From assembly GCA_963603285.1 (NCBI GenBank), contig CAVCMG010000013.1:1-64000 (forward strand): a DNA stretch of 64,000 bases. Direction: 5' to 3'. Position 1 is the stretch's first letter. Each line of letters begins with the position of its first letter. A program made the translations under genes and the position numbers. The DNA comes from UBA11957 sp963603285. GTDB taxonomy: Bacteria > Bacillota > Clostridia > Lachnospirales > Lachnospiraceae. Below, piece by piece: positions 43,362-51,641 of the stretch. The notes below the pieces were generated by a model. That model was not told the origin of the DNA. It was given only the letters and a program-made list of their open reading frames with translations, and searched no databases.

Positions 43362-44711
43362 TTACTTATCGTCAAACCGTCTGCCGATACCGGTCATAAT
43401 ACTCAGGAAAAACAACAGTAAAAGCAGCATACTGTGGAAGCTGTAAGGAATGATATTCATAAAGGAAAAGCTGCTGTCTACATAATCCGCTGCAAACTGC
43501 ATGCATAATAAACATCCTGTACCATATGGCAGAATGCCGGAGATACCACAGGCTGTTCCATCCATAATATTGGCTCCTCTTGTCTTTTCGATATGGAAGG
43601 TCTCTGCCACACGACGAACCATCGGGCCACAGAAAATGATTGCCGGAGAGCTTCCACCGGCTGCCATTGTAGAAATGGCAGTCATCAACATACCTACCAT
43701 CTCACCGGAACGCGGTGTCCTGCAGTATTTCAGCAGTCTCTCTGTCAGATGTTCAAACGCTCCGCTCACATTCAGGATCTCCAGAATCTGGAACAGGAAC
43801 ATGCAATATAACAGAACTCCCATCATACCTGTTACACCGGCGCCGATCGGACCTGCATTATCCAGCATCACATTTACCGGAATACAGTTGAGTACAAGGC
43901 CAAGTACGATACCACAGATATCACAGATCATCAGGGTAGACACAAGATCCAGACCTTTTTTCATCAGAATTACCATGAGAACCGGCAGAACCAACATAAG
44001 CAGAGACCAGAGGTTTGTCGTGTCTGCGGTATATTCCAGAGCAGCACTGCTTTTCGTCTGGAAACCAAAGAAAACAAATAAAACAGCTGAAATCGCACCT
44101 GCAATCAGGGAATATGGCAGACGGGTACGCACAACATCCTCTACATTGGCTCCCTGCGTCAGCGCAGATCCTATCGTTGTATCTGAAATCGGTGCCAGGT
44201 TATCTCCAAAAATTGCTCCGGATATAATTGCACCACATATCAGACCCACATTACAGTTCATTTCCACTGCCAGCGGAATCATCAGCGGGGCAACTGCAGA
44301 TACAGATCCCGAGGAGGTTCCGCAGGATGTAGAAATCAGAACACAAATCAGGAAACATGCCAGTGGCAACAATCCCGCACTGACATGCAATTCACTTAAA
44401 ACCCAGATCAGCGAAGTGATCAGACCGCTCTGGCGAAGCAACTGTCCCATGATGCCTGCCAGTAAAAAAGCCACAATCATAATAGACAGCATATGATTCT
44501 TCAATCCGGAAAGAGAAATATCTCCGAATGTCTTTTTGTCCTTTGCCAGAAGGAAACCTACAGCAAGCGCAAGAAATGTAATGATCGCAAATCTTGTCAT
44601 TCCACCGCCGCCAACGACTGTGCCAATAATCATACCAGCGATCATAACAATTACAGGAATCCACGGGCCGAAAGCACCACCATAAAATTCAACTTTTTTC
44701 TTTTTTTCCAT
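43362..44711 (-). CDS. NhaC family Na+/H+ antiporter-like transporter
   Basis: This 449-residue protein has about twelve helices with the NhaC-type repeats (SCGTSSGSVSAVAPLMIPLAVEM near 127 and ISGAIFGDNLAPISDTTIGSA near 162). NhaC-family members include sodium/proton and malate/lactate or amino-acid exchangers. It is the last gene of the aminotransferase module, so it may import that module's substrate. AGGAGAT precedes the start. A promoter-like TTGGAC-N16-TATACT lies about 30-60 bases before it. Confidence 0.88.
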   Translation of the reverse strand: MEKKKKVEFYGGAFGPWIPVIVMIAGMIIGTVVGGGGMTRFAIITFLALAVGFLLAKDKKTFGDISLSGLKNHMLSIMIVAFLLAGIMGQLLRQSGLITSLIWVLSELHVSAGLLPLACFLICVLISTSCGTSSGSVSAVAPLMIPLAVEMNCNVGLICGAIISGAIFGDNLAPISDTTIGSALTQGANVEDVVRTRLPYSLIAGAISAVLFVFFGFQTKSSAALEYTADTTNLWSLLMLVLPVLMVILMKKGLDLVSTLMICDICGIVLGLVLNCIPVNVMLDNAGPIGAGVTGMMGVLLYCMFLFQILEILNVSGAFEHLTERLLKYCRTPRSGEMVGMLMTAISTMAAGGSSPAIIFCGPMVRRVAETFHIEKTRGANIMDGTACGISGILPYGTGCLLCMQFAADYVDSSFSFMNIIPYSFHSMLLLLLFFLSIMTGIGRRFDDK

Positions 44712-44865
44712 TTTTATCTCCTTTTGCTTCCCGGATAAGCTTTGTACTTTACCGTTTTAAAGTATAGTAAATGCAACAATTTGTCCAACAAAAGGATTCT
44801 GTATCAAATATCGAAAATCTTTATGAGCTGATTTTCCATCATTTTTTCTGTTCCAGAAGCATATT

Positions 44866-45723
44866 TCAAAAGTATTTTTTTACAATCCGCTCCATTTTTC
44901 CATTCATCTGCCCTGGCATTACCTGATAAAAGGGAAGTCTCCAATCCTCTTCCTTCAGACGATACAGGTTGATTTCCGGACACTGATCTGCCCAGTCCAC
45001 ATAATGATCCGGAAGCAATGTCCAGTCTCCTTCCGTCATATTTGAAAGAAGCATAGATGCACTGTCCAGTGTGAGCGCAAAATCCTGTCCCTCAGGGAAC
45101 CATGTTTTCAGGCATAATGTCGTATACTTATTGTCAAACCCGATGCCCTTGACCATAATACATTTCTTTGAATCCAGACATCGTAGATCGATATCGGGAT
45201 AAGTCTCCCTTTGTTTTCCCCATTCCAGGACAACCAGGGGAAAATCTCCGATCTTTACAGATTCCAGACCCTTGCCCTCAATAGGCAGATAGGAAAATCC
45301 TATGTCCGCCCGCTGCTGTTCCAGCAAAAGTGAAACCTGATCGGAATTGCTTGTCAGCAGCGTCAGACGGACTTCTGATTCTTCCTCCCGGATAAGCTGG
45401 TATGTCTCCCGAAAATAATTATGTATACTTTCCGGTGCTGCAATACGCAATTGCAGAATACGACTGCTCCGGCAGAATTTCTGTGTCATCTGATAAACAC
45501 GCATCCATTCCTTTGCAATGGGTACAAACTGCTTTCCCTGTGAAGTAACTGTGACCATCTGGGTTCCCTTTTTTCTTGCAATCAGCTGCGTTCCCAGTTC
45601 ATCCTCCAGGGATTTCAGACGATAACTGACGGTTGACTGTGTAATAAACAAAGCATCTGCAGCTTTTGTCATGTTCTGATATTCCTGAACCTTCAGAAAT
45701 GTCTCAATCTGCTTAAACTCCAT
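44866..45723 (-). CDS. LysR family transcriptional regulator
   Basis: This 285-residue regulator has the LysR helix-turn-helix at 16-45 (MTKAADALFITQSTVSYRLKSLEDELG) and a PBP-like effector domain from about 90. It lies between the RraA-like gene and the antiporter gene, so it is the probable controller of this module. GGTGG precedes the start. Confidence 0.93.
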   Translation of the reverse strand: MEFKQIETFLKVQEYQNMTKAADALFITQSTVSYRLKSLEDELGTQLIARKKGTQMVTVTSQGKQFVPIAKEWMRVYQMTQKFCRSSRILQLRIAAPESIHNYFRETYQLIREEESEVRLTLLTSNSDQVSLLLEQQRADIGFSYLPIEGKGLESVKIGDFPLVVLEWGKQRETYPDIDLRCLDSKKCIMVKGIGFDNKYTTLCLKTWFPEGQDFALTLDSASMLLSNMTEGDWTLLPDHYVDWADQCPEINLYRLKEEDWRLPFYQVMPGQMNGKMERIVKKYF

Positions 45724-45766
45724 CTTTTTTCTACCACCCTGATCTTTTTACCTCATATTTTATACG

Positions 45767-45800
45767 GTTTTCCCTTTTTTTACAATTAAAAAAGGAAAAC
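45767..45800. terminator. AT-rich inverted repeat behind the RraA-like gene
   Basis: GTTTTCC plus a T-run (from 45767) pairs with an A-run plus GGAAAAC (to 45800), 13 bp with one bulge. It lies 106 bases after the RraA-like stop on minus and may terminate that transcript. Confidence 0.5.
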
Positions 45801-45905
45801 ATTTCGTCCTGTTTCACAGTATCTCTGTGCACATAGCCGATATGTTTTCCCTGTATACACTTTTATGATTATTGTTAATCTGTTTTCTCTGTTCTGCTCT
45901 CTGAT

Positions 45906-46598
45906 CTACTCCTCCCAGTGATCATGAAATTCACAGCCCAGAGCTGTCAGTTTATCCATCAGCCACGGACGCGGCATAGAACCGTCCTTATGTACTCCGG
46001 CCAGTATAGAGGCTTCGATCTCCATGACCTTTTTTACCTGCGTAAGAAGTGCAGGTGCATTTTCCGGACGGATAAAGACAACGCCATCACTGTCTGCAAC
46101 AACGATGTCGCCCGGATACACGACTCTGCCGCCAATCTGCACAGGTGTGTTCACCTCTCCCGGGCCATTCTTCCACGGGCCGTCCGGCGTAACGCCGCGC
46201 GCATATACCGGCAGCCCGGTACCTGCAATTTCTTCTTTATCGCGGATCGCACCATCTACGACAATGCCGGCAATCTTTTTTTCAACCAGATAATTCACCA
46301 TCAGGGCTCCAAAAACCGCACGTTTTGTAGAACCTCCGGCGTCGATCACCAGCACATCTCCTTCCTGCACCAGTTCCATGGCATAATGCATCATCAGATT
46401 GTCCCCCTCGGCAACCTTCACTGTCACAGCCGGACCCACGATCCCGCTTTTTCCAACGGGCTTGATCTGTGCATCAACAGCAGACATGCGTCCCATACAG
46501 TCATCAAGATTTGCTACCGGAATATTTTCAAAGGCATCGATACACGCTTTATCCGGTCTGTTGATCTCACGATATATTCTGCAATTTGTTTTACTCAT
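45906..46598 (-). CDS. RraA-like / HMG aldolase-type protein
   Basis: This 230-residue protein has the RraA fold shared with 4-hydroxy-4-methyl-2-oxoglutarate aldolases. The core has VANLDDCMGRM near 29, GDVLVIDAGGSTKRAVFGALM near 93 and GIVVDGAIRDKEEI with the Arg-Asp pair used by aldolases near 122-130; PGDIVVADSDGVVFI is near 173. The aldolase activity is more likely than RNase E inhibition, because it follows an aminotransferase gene by ten bases. The start at 46598 follows AAGGATGG. Confidence 0.83.
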   Translation of the reverse strand: MSKTNCRIYREINRPDKACIDAFENIPVANLDDCMGRMSAVDAQIKPVGKSGIVGPAVTVKVAEGDNLMMHYAMELVQEGDVLVIDAGGSTKRAVFGALMVNYLVEKKIAGIVVDGAIRDKEEIAGTGLPVYARGVTPDGPWKNGPGEVNTPVQIGGRVVYPGDIVVADSDGVVFIRPENAPALLTQVKKVMEIEASILAGVHKDGSMPRPWLMDKLTALGCEFHDHWEE

Positions 46599-46608
46599 TT
46601 TTCCATCC

Positions 46609-47796
46609 TTATCTATTCTGCTGTAACTCACAGAGAACTTTTTTGATCCGCTCTGCGGCCTCTTTAACTGCTTCTGTCTTATTTGCGAAAGAAAATCTCA
46701 TACAGGCAACTTTTGTCTCTCCGTAAGCAATGCCCGGCATTCCCACTACTTTTGCCTTTTCCATAATATATTCACAGATTTCCTCAGAAGTCATACCGTT
46801 GATATCATAAGTTACCCATGCATAGAATGCACCCTTCGGACTTTCACAGTGCACCCCCGGAATCTCATTTAACCTGGAAACAAACATATTTCTGCGTTCA
46901 CAGTAAATATCCCTCATCTCCTCCATCTCTTCTTTGCATTGTAAAGCTACAACACCGGCTTTCTGCACAAATCCGTTTACACAGGAAATACTGTGCTGGC
47001 ACATTTTATAAATAGCACCAAACATCTTTTTTGAAACAGCCAGATAACCCAGGCGCCATCCCGTCATAGCTGCACATTTTGAGAAACCATTTACAGTAAT
47101 CACACGTTCTCTCAGCTCATCATAGGAAGCCATACTGATACTCTTGTTTCCGTCATAACACAGGCGCTCATAAATCTCATCAGAAAGAATCAGTACCTGC
47201 GGATGTTCTTTCATATAAGCCGCAATCTCATCAGCCTCTTCTCCTGACAATACACAGCCTGTAGGGTTGTTTGGATAGTTCAGAATCAGCATTCTGGTTT
47301 TTTCCGTGGTTACTTTTTCCAGATTTTCTTTTCTGATCCTGTAATTTTCTTTATGATCCAGATGCACGTGAACCGGTACAGCTCCGCAGGCAAACGTAAT
47401 TGGTTCATAGGATACCCAGGATGGATCCAGAATAATAACTTCATCTCCTTCATTCAGAATGGCCATCATGGAAATATAAATCGCATATTTGCCGCCCGGT
47501 GTCACAATGATCTCATCCGGACTGCAGGCAATATCATTTTCCTCCTGAAGCTTCTTTGCAATAGCATTGCAAAGTTCCGGAATACCAGGGCCAATGGCAT
47601 AATGTGTAAAGCCTTCAGCCATATACCGGACCGCTTCCATACAGATACGATCCGGTGTTGGAAAATCCGGTTCCCCACCAGCCAGATCGATGACTGTTTT
47701 ATCTGTCTTTCTCATCTCTTTGGCACGGGTCATCAAAGTCAGCGACGCTGACGGCTTCATCCTTGTCAGTCTTTCATTACAAGCAAATGTATCCAT
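46609..47796 (-). CDS. Class I/II pyridoxal-phosphate aminotransferase
   Basis: This 395-residue enzyme should convert an amino acid to its 2-keto acid. PLP is held by Lys in NGFSKCAAMTGWRLGYLAV near 237; ligand residues include NYPNNPTGCVLS near 176 and LSDEIYERLCYD near 205; the C-terminal Arg in CMRFSFA binds the substrate carboxylate. The amino acid is unknown. It heads an operon with the RraA-like aldolase. AGGAGGT precedes the start. Confidence 0.9.
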   Translation of the reverse strand: MDTFACNERLTRMKPSASLTLMTRAKEMRKTDKTVIDLAGGEPDFPTPDRICMEAVRYMAEGFTHYAIGPGIPELCNAIAKKLQEENDIACSPDEIIVTPGGKYAIYISMMAILNEGDEVIILDPSWVSYEPITFACGAVPVHVHLDHKENYRIRKENLEKVTTEKTRMLILNYPNNPTGCVLSGEEADEIAAYMKEHPQVLILSDEIYERLCYDGNKSISMASYDELRERVITVNGFSKCAAMTGWRLGYLAVSKKMFGAIYKMCQHSISCVNGFVQKAGVVALQCKEEMEEMRDIYCERRNMFVSRLNEIPGVHCESPKGAFYAWVTYDINGMTSEEICEYIMEKAKVVGMPGIAYGETKVACMRFSFANKTEAVKEAAERIKKVLCELQQNR

Positions 47797-47884
47797 AACT
47801 ACCTCCTGTCAGACATACTGTTATTTCTTTTTTTCAGTATAACAATCTGCCTGATAAAAGGAAAATTAATCCTTTCAATTGCTT

Positions 47885-47903
47885 TTATCGAATAAAACGA
47901 TAA
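47885..47903. promoter_or_regulatory. Operator-like palindrome between the aminotransferase and queT genes
   Basis: TTATCG, seven bases, then CGATAA forms a perfect inverted repeat of the LysR T-N11-A type. It lies 89 bases before the aminotransferase start and next to the queT promoter. GATAAAAG/CTTTTATC arms lie just beside it. Confidence 0.5.
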
Positions 47904-47919
47904 CTCAGAAAAATTCGAC

Positions 47920-47948
47920 TTGATATCTTTTTAGTTTTGTTCTATACT
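47920..47948 (+). promoter_or_regulatory. Sigma-A promoter of the queT operon
   Basis: TTGATA (47920-47925) and TATACT (47943-47948) are 17 bases apart, just ahead of the preQ1 riboswitch. Confidence 0.8.
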
Positions 47949-47976
47949 ACACAGGTCTGTTACTTCCAGATGTGAT

Positions 47977-48014
47977 TGACAGTTCGAGACCATCCTGTCA
48001 CAAAATAAAACTAG
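47977..48014 (+). promoter_or_regulatory. preQ1-I riboswitch
   Basis: The aptamer has stem TGACAG/CTGTCA (47977-47982 with 47995-48000), a 12-base loop TTCGAGACCATC, and the A-rich tail ending in AAAACTAGG, matching the class I preQ1 pattern. It sits 60 bases before queT. Bound preQ1 should reduce expression of the operon. Confidence 0.88.
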
Positions 48015-48074
48015 GGACAACAAATGCAAACTATATTAACTGTTGTTGTGATTCTATTTCGGAGGTGGACAAAC

Positions 48075-48569
48075 ATGGAAAATGAAACATTTACTCAGGT
48101 CCGGAAGCTTACTACTTCCGGTATTGTAATGGCGCTTTATGTTATTATTTTATTTATGACACAGAGCTTTTCTTTCGGGGCTTATCAGATTCGCATTGCG
48201 ACTTCCCTTTATGCCCTCTCTTATCTTTTTCCGTTCCTGGTTATCCCGCTTGGTCTCGCTAATTTCATCGCAAATATGATTGGAGGTTACGGCATCATAG
48301 ACATGGTCGGAGGTTGTATCGTCGGTATCGTGACATCCGGCATTATTGTTCTGATCAGACGATTTCATCTGCCGCGTTTCATGATTTTCTTCCCGATCGT
48401 ACTTGTACCGGGTCTTGGTGTAGCTCTGTGGCTGTCGCCTATGGTCAATATGCCATATGCCGCTCTGGCCTTAAGTCTGTGCATCGGTCAGAGTGTACCG
48501 GCTGTATGCGGTGTAGCACTTTCCAAAGTACTGGAACGGACACTTTCAAAAAAAGTTCTGCTGGGATAA
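48075..48569 (+). CDS. queT: QueT family queuosine-precursor transporter
   Basis: This 164-residue membrane protein has about five helices, with the QueT-like FGAYQIRIATSLYALSYLFPFLVIPLGLANFIANM (near 33-67) and GGYGIIDMVGGCIVGIVTSG (near 68-87). It is the substrate-binding component of an ECF-type importer for queuosine precursors. A preQ1 riboswitch and queF/queC follow the same operon, confirming the role. AGGAGGTGG precedes the start at 48075. Confidence 0.93.
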   Translation: MENETFTQVRKLTTSGIVMALYVIILFMTQSFSFGAYQIRIATSLYALSYLFPFLVIPLGLANFIANMIGGYGIIDMVGGCIVGIVTSGIIVLIRRFHLPRFMIFFPIVLVPGLGVALWLSPMVNMPYAALALSLCIGQSVPAVCGVALSKVLERTLSKKVLLG

Positions 48570-48581
48570 GGAGTTAAACAA

Positions 48582-49079
48582 ATGACTGGAAGAAATGAAA
48601 AGGAACTGGAAGGCGTAAGTCTTCTGGGAAATCAGAAAAATGAATACCGTGCAGATTATGCACCGGAGGTTCTGGAGACCTTCCCAAACAAGCATCCGGA
48701 GAATGATTATTTTGTCAAATTTAACTGTCCGGAGTTTACCAGCCTCTGCCCCAAGACCGGGCAGCCGGATTTTGCTACCATTTATATCTCATACGTTCCC
48801 GGAGAACGTATGGTAGAAAGCAAATCTTTAAAGCTGTATCTTTTCAGCTTCCGCAACCACGGAGACTTTCATGAAGACTGCGTCAATATCATCATGAAGG
48901 ATCTGATCCGTCTGATGAATCCGAAATATATCGAGGTTTGGGGAAAATTTACTCCCCGCGGCGGTATTTCCATTGACCCGTACTGTAATTACGGAAAAAA
49001 AGATACCCTCTGGGAAAAGGTAGCCCTTGACCGCCTGACCCACCACGATATGTATCCTGAAAAGATTGACAATCGTTAG
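48582..49079 (+). CDS. queF: NADPH-dependent 7-cyano-7-deazaguanine reductase
   Basis: This 165-residue enzyme reduces preQ0 to preQ1 with NADPH. It has the catalytic Cys in FTSLCPKTGQPDFATIYISY near 56, the QueF motif ESKSLKLYLFSFRNHGDFHED (NADPH contacts, near 87-107) and the substrate-binding Glu/Asp in that segment. Length matches the unimodular Bacillus-type enzyme. AGGAG precedes the start, 12 bases after queT. Confidence 0.97.
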   Translation: MTGRNEKELEGVSLLGNQKNEYRADYAPEVLETFPNKHPENDYFVKFNCPEFTSLCPKTGQPDFATIYISYVPGERMVESKSLKLYLFSFRNHGDFHEDCVNIIMKDLIRLMNPKYIEVWGKFTPRGGISIDPYCNYGKKDTLWEKVALDRLTHHDMYPEKIDNR

Positions 49080-49091
49080 GAGGCTGCTTTC

Positions 49092-49784
49092 ATGAATACA
49101 GAAAAGAAAAATGCCATGGTTCTGTTCAGCGGCGGTGTAGACAGTACAACCTGCCTTGCCCTTGCCATCGAAAGCTATGGTGTCAGACACGTAATCCCGG
49201 TTTCTGTTTTTTACGGGCAGAAGCATGCAAAAGAAATCGAAGCTGCCAAAAAGATTCTGGCTCACTATGGCCTGAAGGGGATTGAGCTTGATCTGTCTGT
49301 AATCTTTGCCGGCAGCAACTGTTCTCTTCTGTCACATTCTGCAGAAGAGATTCCGGAGGAATCCTATGCTGAACAGTTAAAAGAAACCAACGGTACACCG
49401 GTAACAACCTACGTACCGTTCAGAAATGGCCTGTTTCTTTCTGCCGCAGCCAGCCTTGCACTGTCCAGGAACTGTGAAGTAATCTATTATGGTGCACACA
49501 GAGATGATGCTGCAGGCAATGCCTATCCGGACTGCAGTGAGGCTTTCTTTAACAGCATCAACGCAGCCATCTATGAAGGCAGTGGACATGCCGTCCGCGT
49601 GAAAGCCCCTTTTATTGCCAGAAACAAAGCGGATGTTGTAAAAGAAGGGCTTCGCCTTCACGTTCCATATGAGCTGACCTGGAGCTGTTACGAGGGGCAT
49701 GAGCATCCCTGTGGGAAATGTGGCACCTGTATCGACAGGCGTATGGCCTTTGAAACCAACGGAGTCAGGGATCCGGCACAATAA
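49092..49784 (+). CDS. queC: 7-cyano-7-deazaguanine synthase
   Basis: This 230-residue ATP-dependent enzyme makes preQ0 from 7-carboxy-7-deazaguanine and ammonia. The pyrophosphatase loop is LFSGGVDSTTCLA near 10-22; the zinc site is formed by CYEGHEHPCGKCGTC near 197-211. queD and queE, which make its substrate, are not in the window. AGGAGG precedes the start. A terminator follows directly. Confidence 0.97.
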   Translation: MNTEKKNAMVLFSGGVDSTTCLALAIESYGVRHVIPVSVFYGQKHAKEIEAAKKILAHYGLKGIELDLSVIFAGSNCSLLSHSAEEIPEESYAEQLKETNGTPVTTYVPFRNGLFLSAAASLALSRNCEVIYYGAHRDDAAGNAYPDCSEAFFNSINAAIYEGSGHAVRVKAPFIARNKADVVKEGLRLHVPYELTWSCYEGHEHPCGKCGTCIDRRMAFETNGVRDPAQ

Positions 49785-49793
49785 TATTCCCGA

Positions 49794-49831
49794 AAACGGC
49801 GTACCACCTGTGGTTACGCCGTTTTCTTTTT
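49794..49831 (+). terminator. Terminator of the queT-queF-queC operon
   Basis: AAAACGGCGTAACCAC-type arms pair around a short loop and are followed by T7. Confidence 0.9.
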
Positions 49832-49923
49832 TTGCCGGACAAAAACCAAACCTGCAGGGGGATTCTTCCACACATGCCCGGTTGAAAACTTCAACTTTTT
49901 AATACGTTGCAATTTAAAATTTC

Positions 49924-49959
49924 ATTTTACAAAATATCGATATTGCATTTTGCAAAATG
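49924..49959 (+). promoter_or_regulatory. Twin operator-like palindromes before the APC permease
   Basis: ATTTTACAAAAT (49924-49935) and ATTTTGCAAAAT (49947-49958) are imperfect and perfect inverted repeats centred 23 bases apart, about two helical turns, with AATATCGATATT between. A cooperative repressor pair is a plausible reading. Confidence 0.5.
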
Positions 49960-50022
49960 TCATGGTACAGTTGATCCATAAAATAATCTCCCGGTGTTCA
50001 CTCCGGTCGAAAGGAGCAACAA

Positions 50023-51417
50023 ATGAAAGATCAAAAAACCTCTGCCAAAAAGCTGGGACTGATGGGCTGTATTGCCACAGGCGTGGGAGCTATTATCGGA
50101 TCCGGTATCTTTGGTTCTCTCCCAACAGTTATCAATGACATCGGCCCCGGCGTTATTCTGGCACTGATTGGCGCTGTGGTCTATACTCTGGCCCGTGCAG
50201 TACCCAACATGTATGTTTCTTCGGTGGTTCCCGCCTCCGGCAGCTTTTTTCTGATGCCTACCAAGCTGATCCATCCCGCCGTTGGTATGTATATGGCAGC
50301 GCAAAACCTGTTCCAGCCAGTGCTGATCTCGGTATTCGCTGTACTGTTTGCGGACTATCTGGCCGCGCTTTTTCCCGGGCTGGACGGACACCAGACACTG
50401 CTCGGTGTCGGAATTCTTGTGATTTTTACAATCATCGCCTATATGGGCAACTATGTTTTTGCATCCTTTAACAGTATCATGGTTGCCGTACTGATGATTG
50501 CCATCGCTGTATACGTCTGTGCAGGGCTGCCGAACATAAACCCCAGCCAGCTGGTTTTGGGAGATATGTTCTCCTCCGGCACGAAGCTGACCACACTGGG
50601 TGCAGGCATTGCAGTGCTTTCTTCCTCTCTGTCTGGAGGAACATCTATTTCCCAGATCGCTGATGATGTGAAGAACCCGCGCCGTAACATACCGCTTGCG
50701 ATCTTTCTTGCTCCTGTAGTTGTGGCCGTAATCTATATCCTGATGGCAGTCGTTACACTTGGTGCAATGCCTGATGGTCAGCTGACTACGCTGTCTGATG
50801 TAGCCAAAGGCTTTTTACCTTCTGCTCTGGTCACATTCTTTATCGTTGGCGGGCCTCTGTGCGGTGTACTGACATCCATGGTTCCTGTGATTATGATGAC
50901 CTGTTCCCAGATTCAGGCTGCCGCCGAAACAGGTCTGTTTCCCTCAGTAGCTGCCAAAAAGAACAAACACGGTATTTCGCCCGTTGTTCTGGTGTTTGTA
51001 ATGCTTTTTGCCATCATCATCACCTCCACCGGTGCAACCTTTGGCGTGCTGATGACGCTATTCTCCTTCGCCAACTGTCTGGGTGATATCGTGCTGTGCA
51101 TTATTCCATTCTTTCTGCGTAAGAAGTATCCCAATGCCTGCAGACATGCCGGATTCACCATGCCTCTGTGGATACTGTATGTGATGTCCGTCTTTGCCGT
51201 GATCGTAGCTGCCTATCTGTCCTACTCCTCGCTGCTGACCCTGGGCAGCACCGTATGGATCCTGCTGGCCGTCTTCGCTGCAGTGTTTGTGGTCTATGTG
51301 CTGCTGCGCATTGCGTATCTGAAGAAACAGGGTCGCGATCTGATGGACGAGCTGAAAGCGCCCTATGCTCCCTTTGAGGAGCGGGAAGCCGAGTGTGCCT
51401 CCATGGATGTCAGATAA
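50023..51417 (+). CDS. APC family amino-acid permease
   Basis: This 464-residue permease has twelve predicted helices. The APC helix-1 signature is GVGAIIGSGIFGSLP near 21-35. A soluble C-terminal tail follows residue 430. The substrate is unknown; it is not linked to the queuosine genes because a terminator separates them. GAAAGGAG precedes the start. Confidence 0.92.
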   Translation: MKDQKTSAKKLGLMGCIATGVGAIIGSGIFGSLPTVINDIGPGVILALIGAVVYTLARAVPNMYVSSVVPASGSFFLMPTKLIHPAVGMYMAAQNLFQPVLISVFAVLFADYLAALFPGLDGHQTLLGVGILVIFTIIAYMGNYVFASFNSIMVAVLMIAIAVYVCAGLPNINPSQLVLGDMFSSGTKLTTLGAGIAVLSSSLSGGTSISQIADDVKNPRRNIPLAIFLAPVVVAVIYILMAVVTLGAMPDGQLTTLSDVAKGFLPSALVTFFIVGGPLCGVLTSMVPVIMMTCSQIQAAAETGLFPSVAAKKNKHGISPVVLVFVMLFAIIITSTGATFGVLMTLFSFANCLGDIVLCIIPFFLRKKYPNACRHAGFTMPLWILYVMSVFAVIVAAYLSYSSLLTLGSTVWILLAVFAAVFVVYVLLRIAYLKKQGRDLMDELKAPYAPFEEREAECASMDVR

Positions 51418-51501
51418 TAAAAATATTGTTTTTTAATACCTGACTGAAAATATTTGTATTCTAAATAATTTACCAGAAAGTTCATCATCATTCAGATCCA
51501 T

Positions 51502-51547
51502 AAAGGGGCTGTAAAAAATGAGTAAATTCATTTTTCACAGCCCCTTT
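51502..51547 (+). terminator. Terminator of the APC permease gene
   Basis: A 19-bp stem (51502-51520 with 51528-51547) with a short loop ends in TTTT on plus; it can also stop minus-strand transcripts. Confidence 0.8.
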
Positions 51548-51563
51548 TCATATACATAGTAAT

Positions 51564-51607
51564 AAAATCCCCGCCACACTCGGTTTACAGAATGTGACGG
51601 GATTTTT
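51564..51607 (-). terminator. Terminator of the isomerase gene
   Basis: AAAATCCCCGCCACACTC pairs with GAATGTGACGGGATTTTT with G-U and one mismatch; on the minus strand it ends in T4. Confidence 0.75.
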
Positions 51608-51641
51608 ATGAAATTACAGGTATCTCAAATATACGCTCTTT

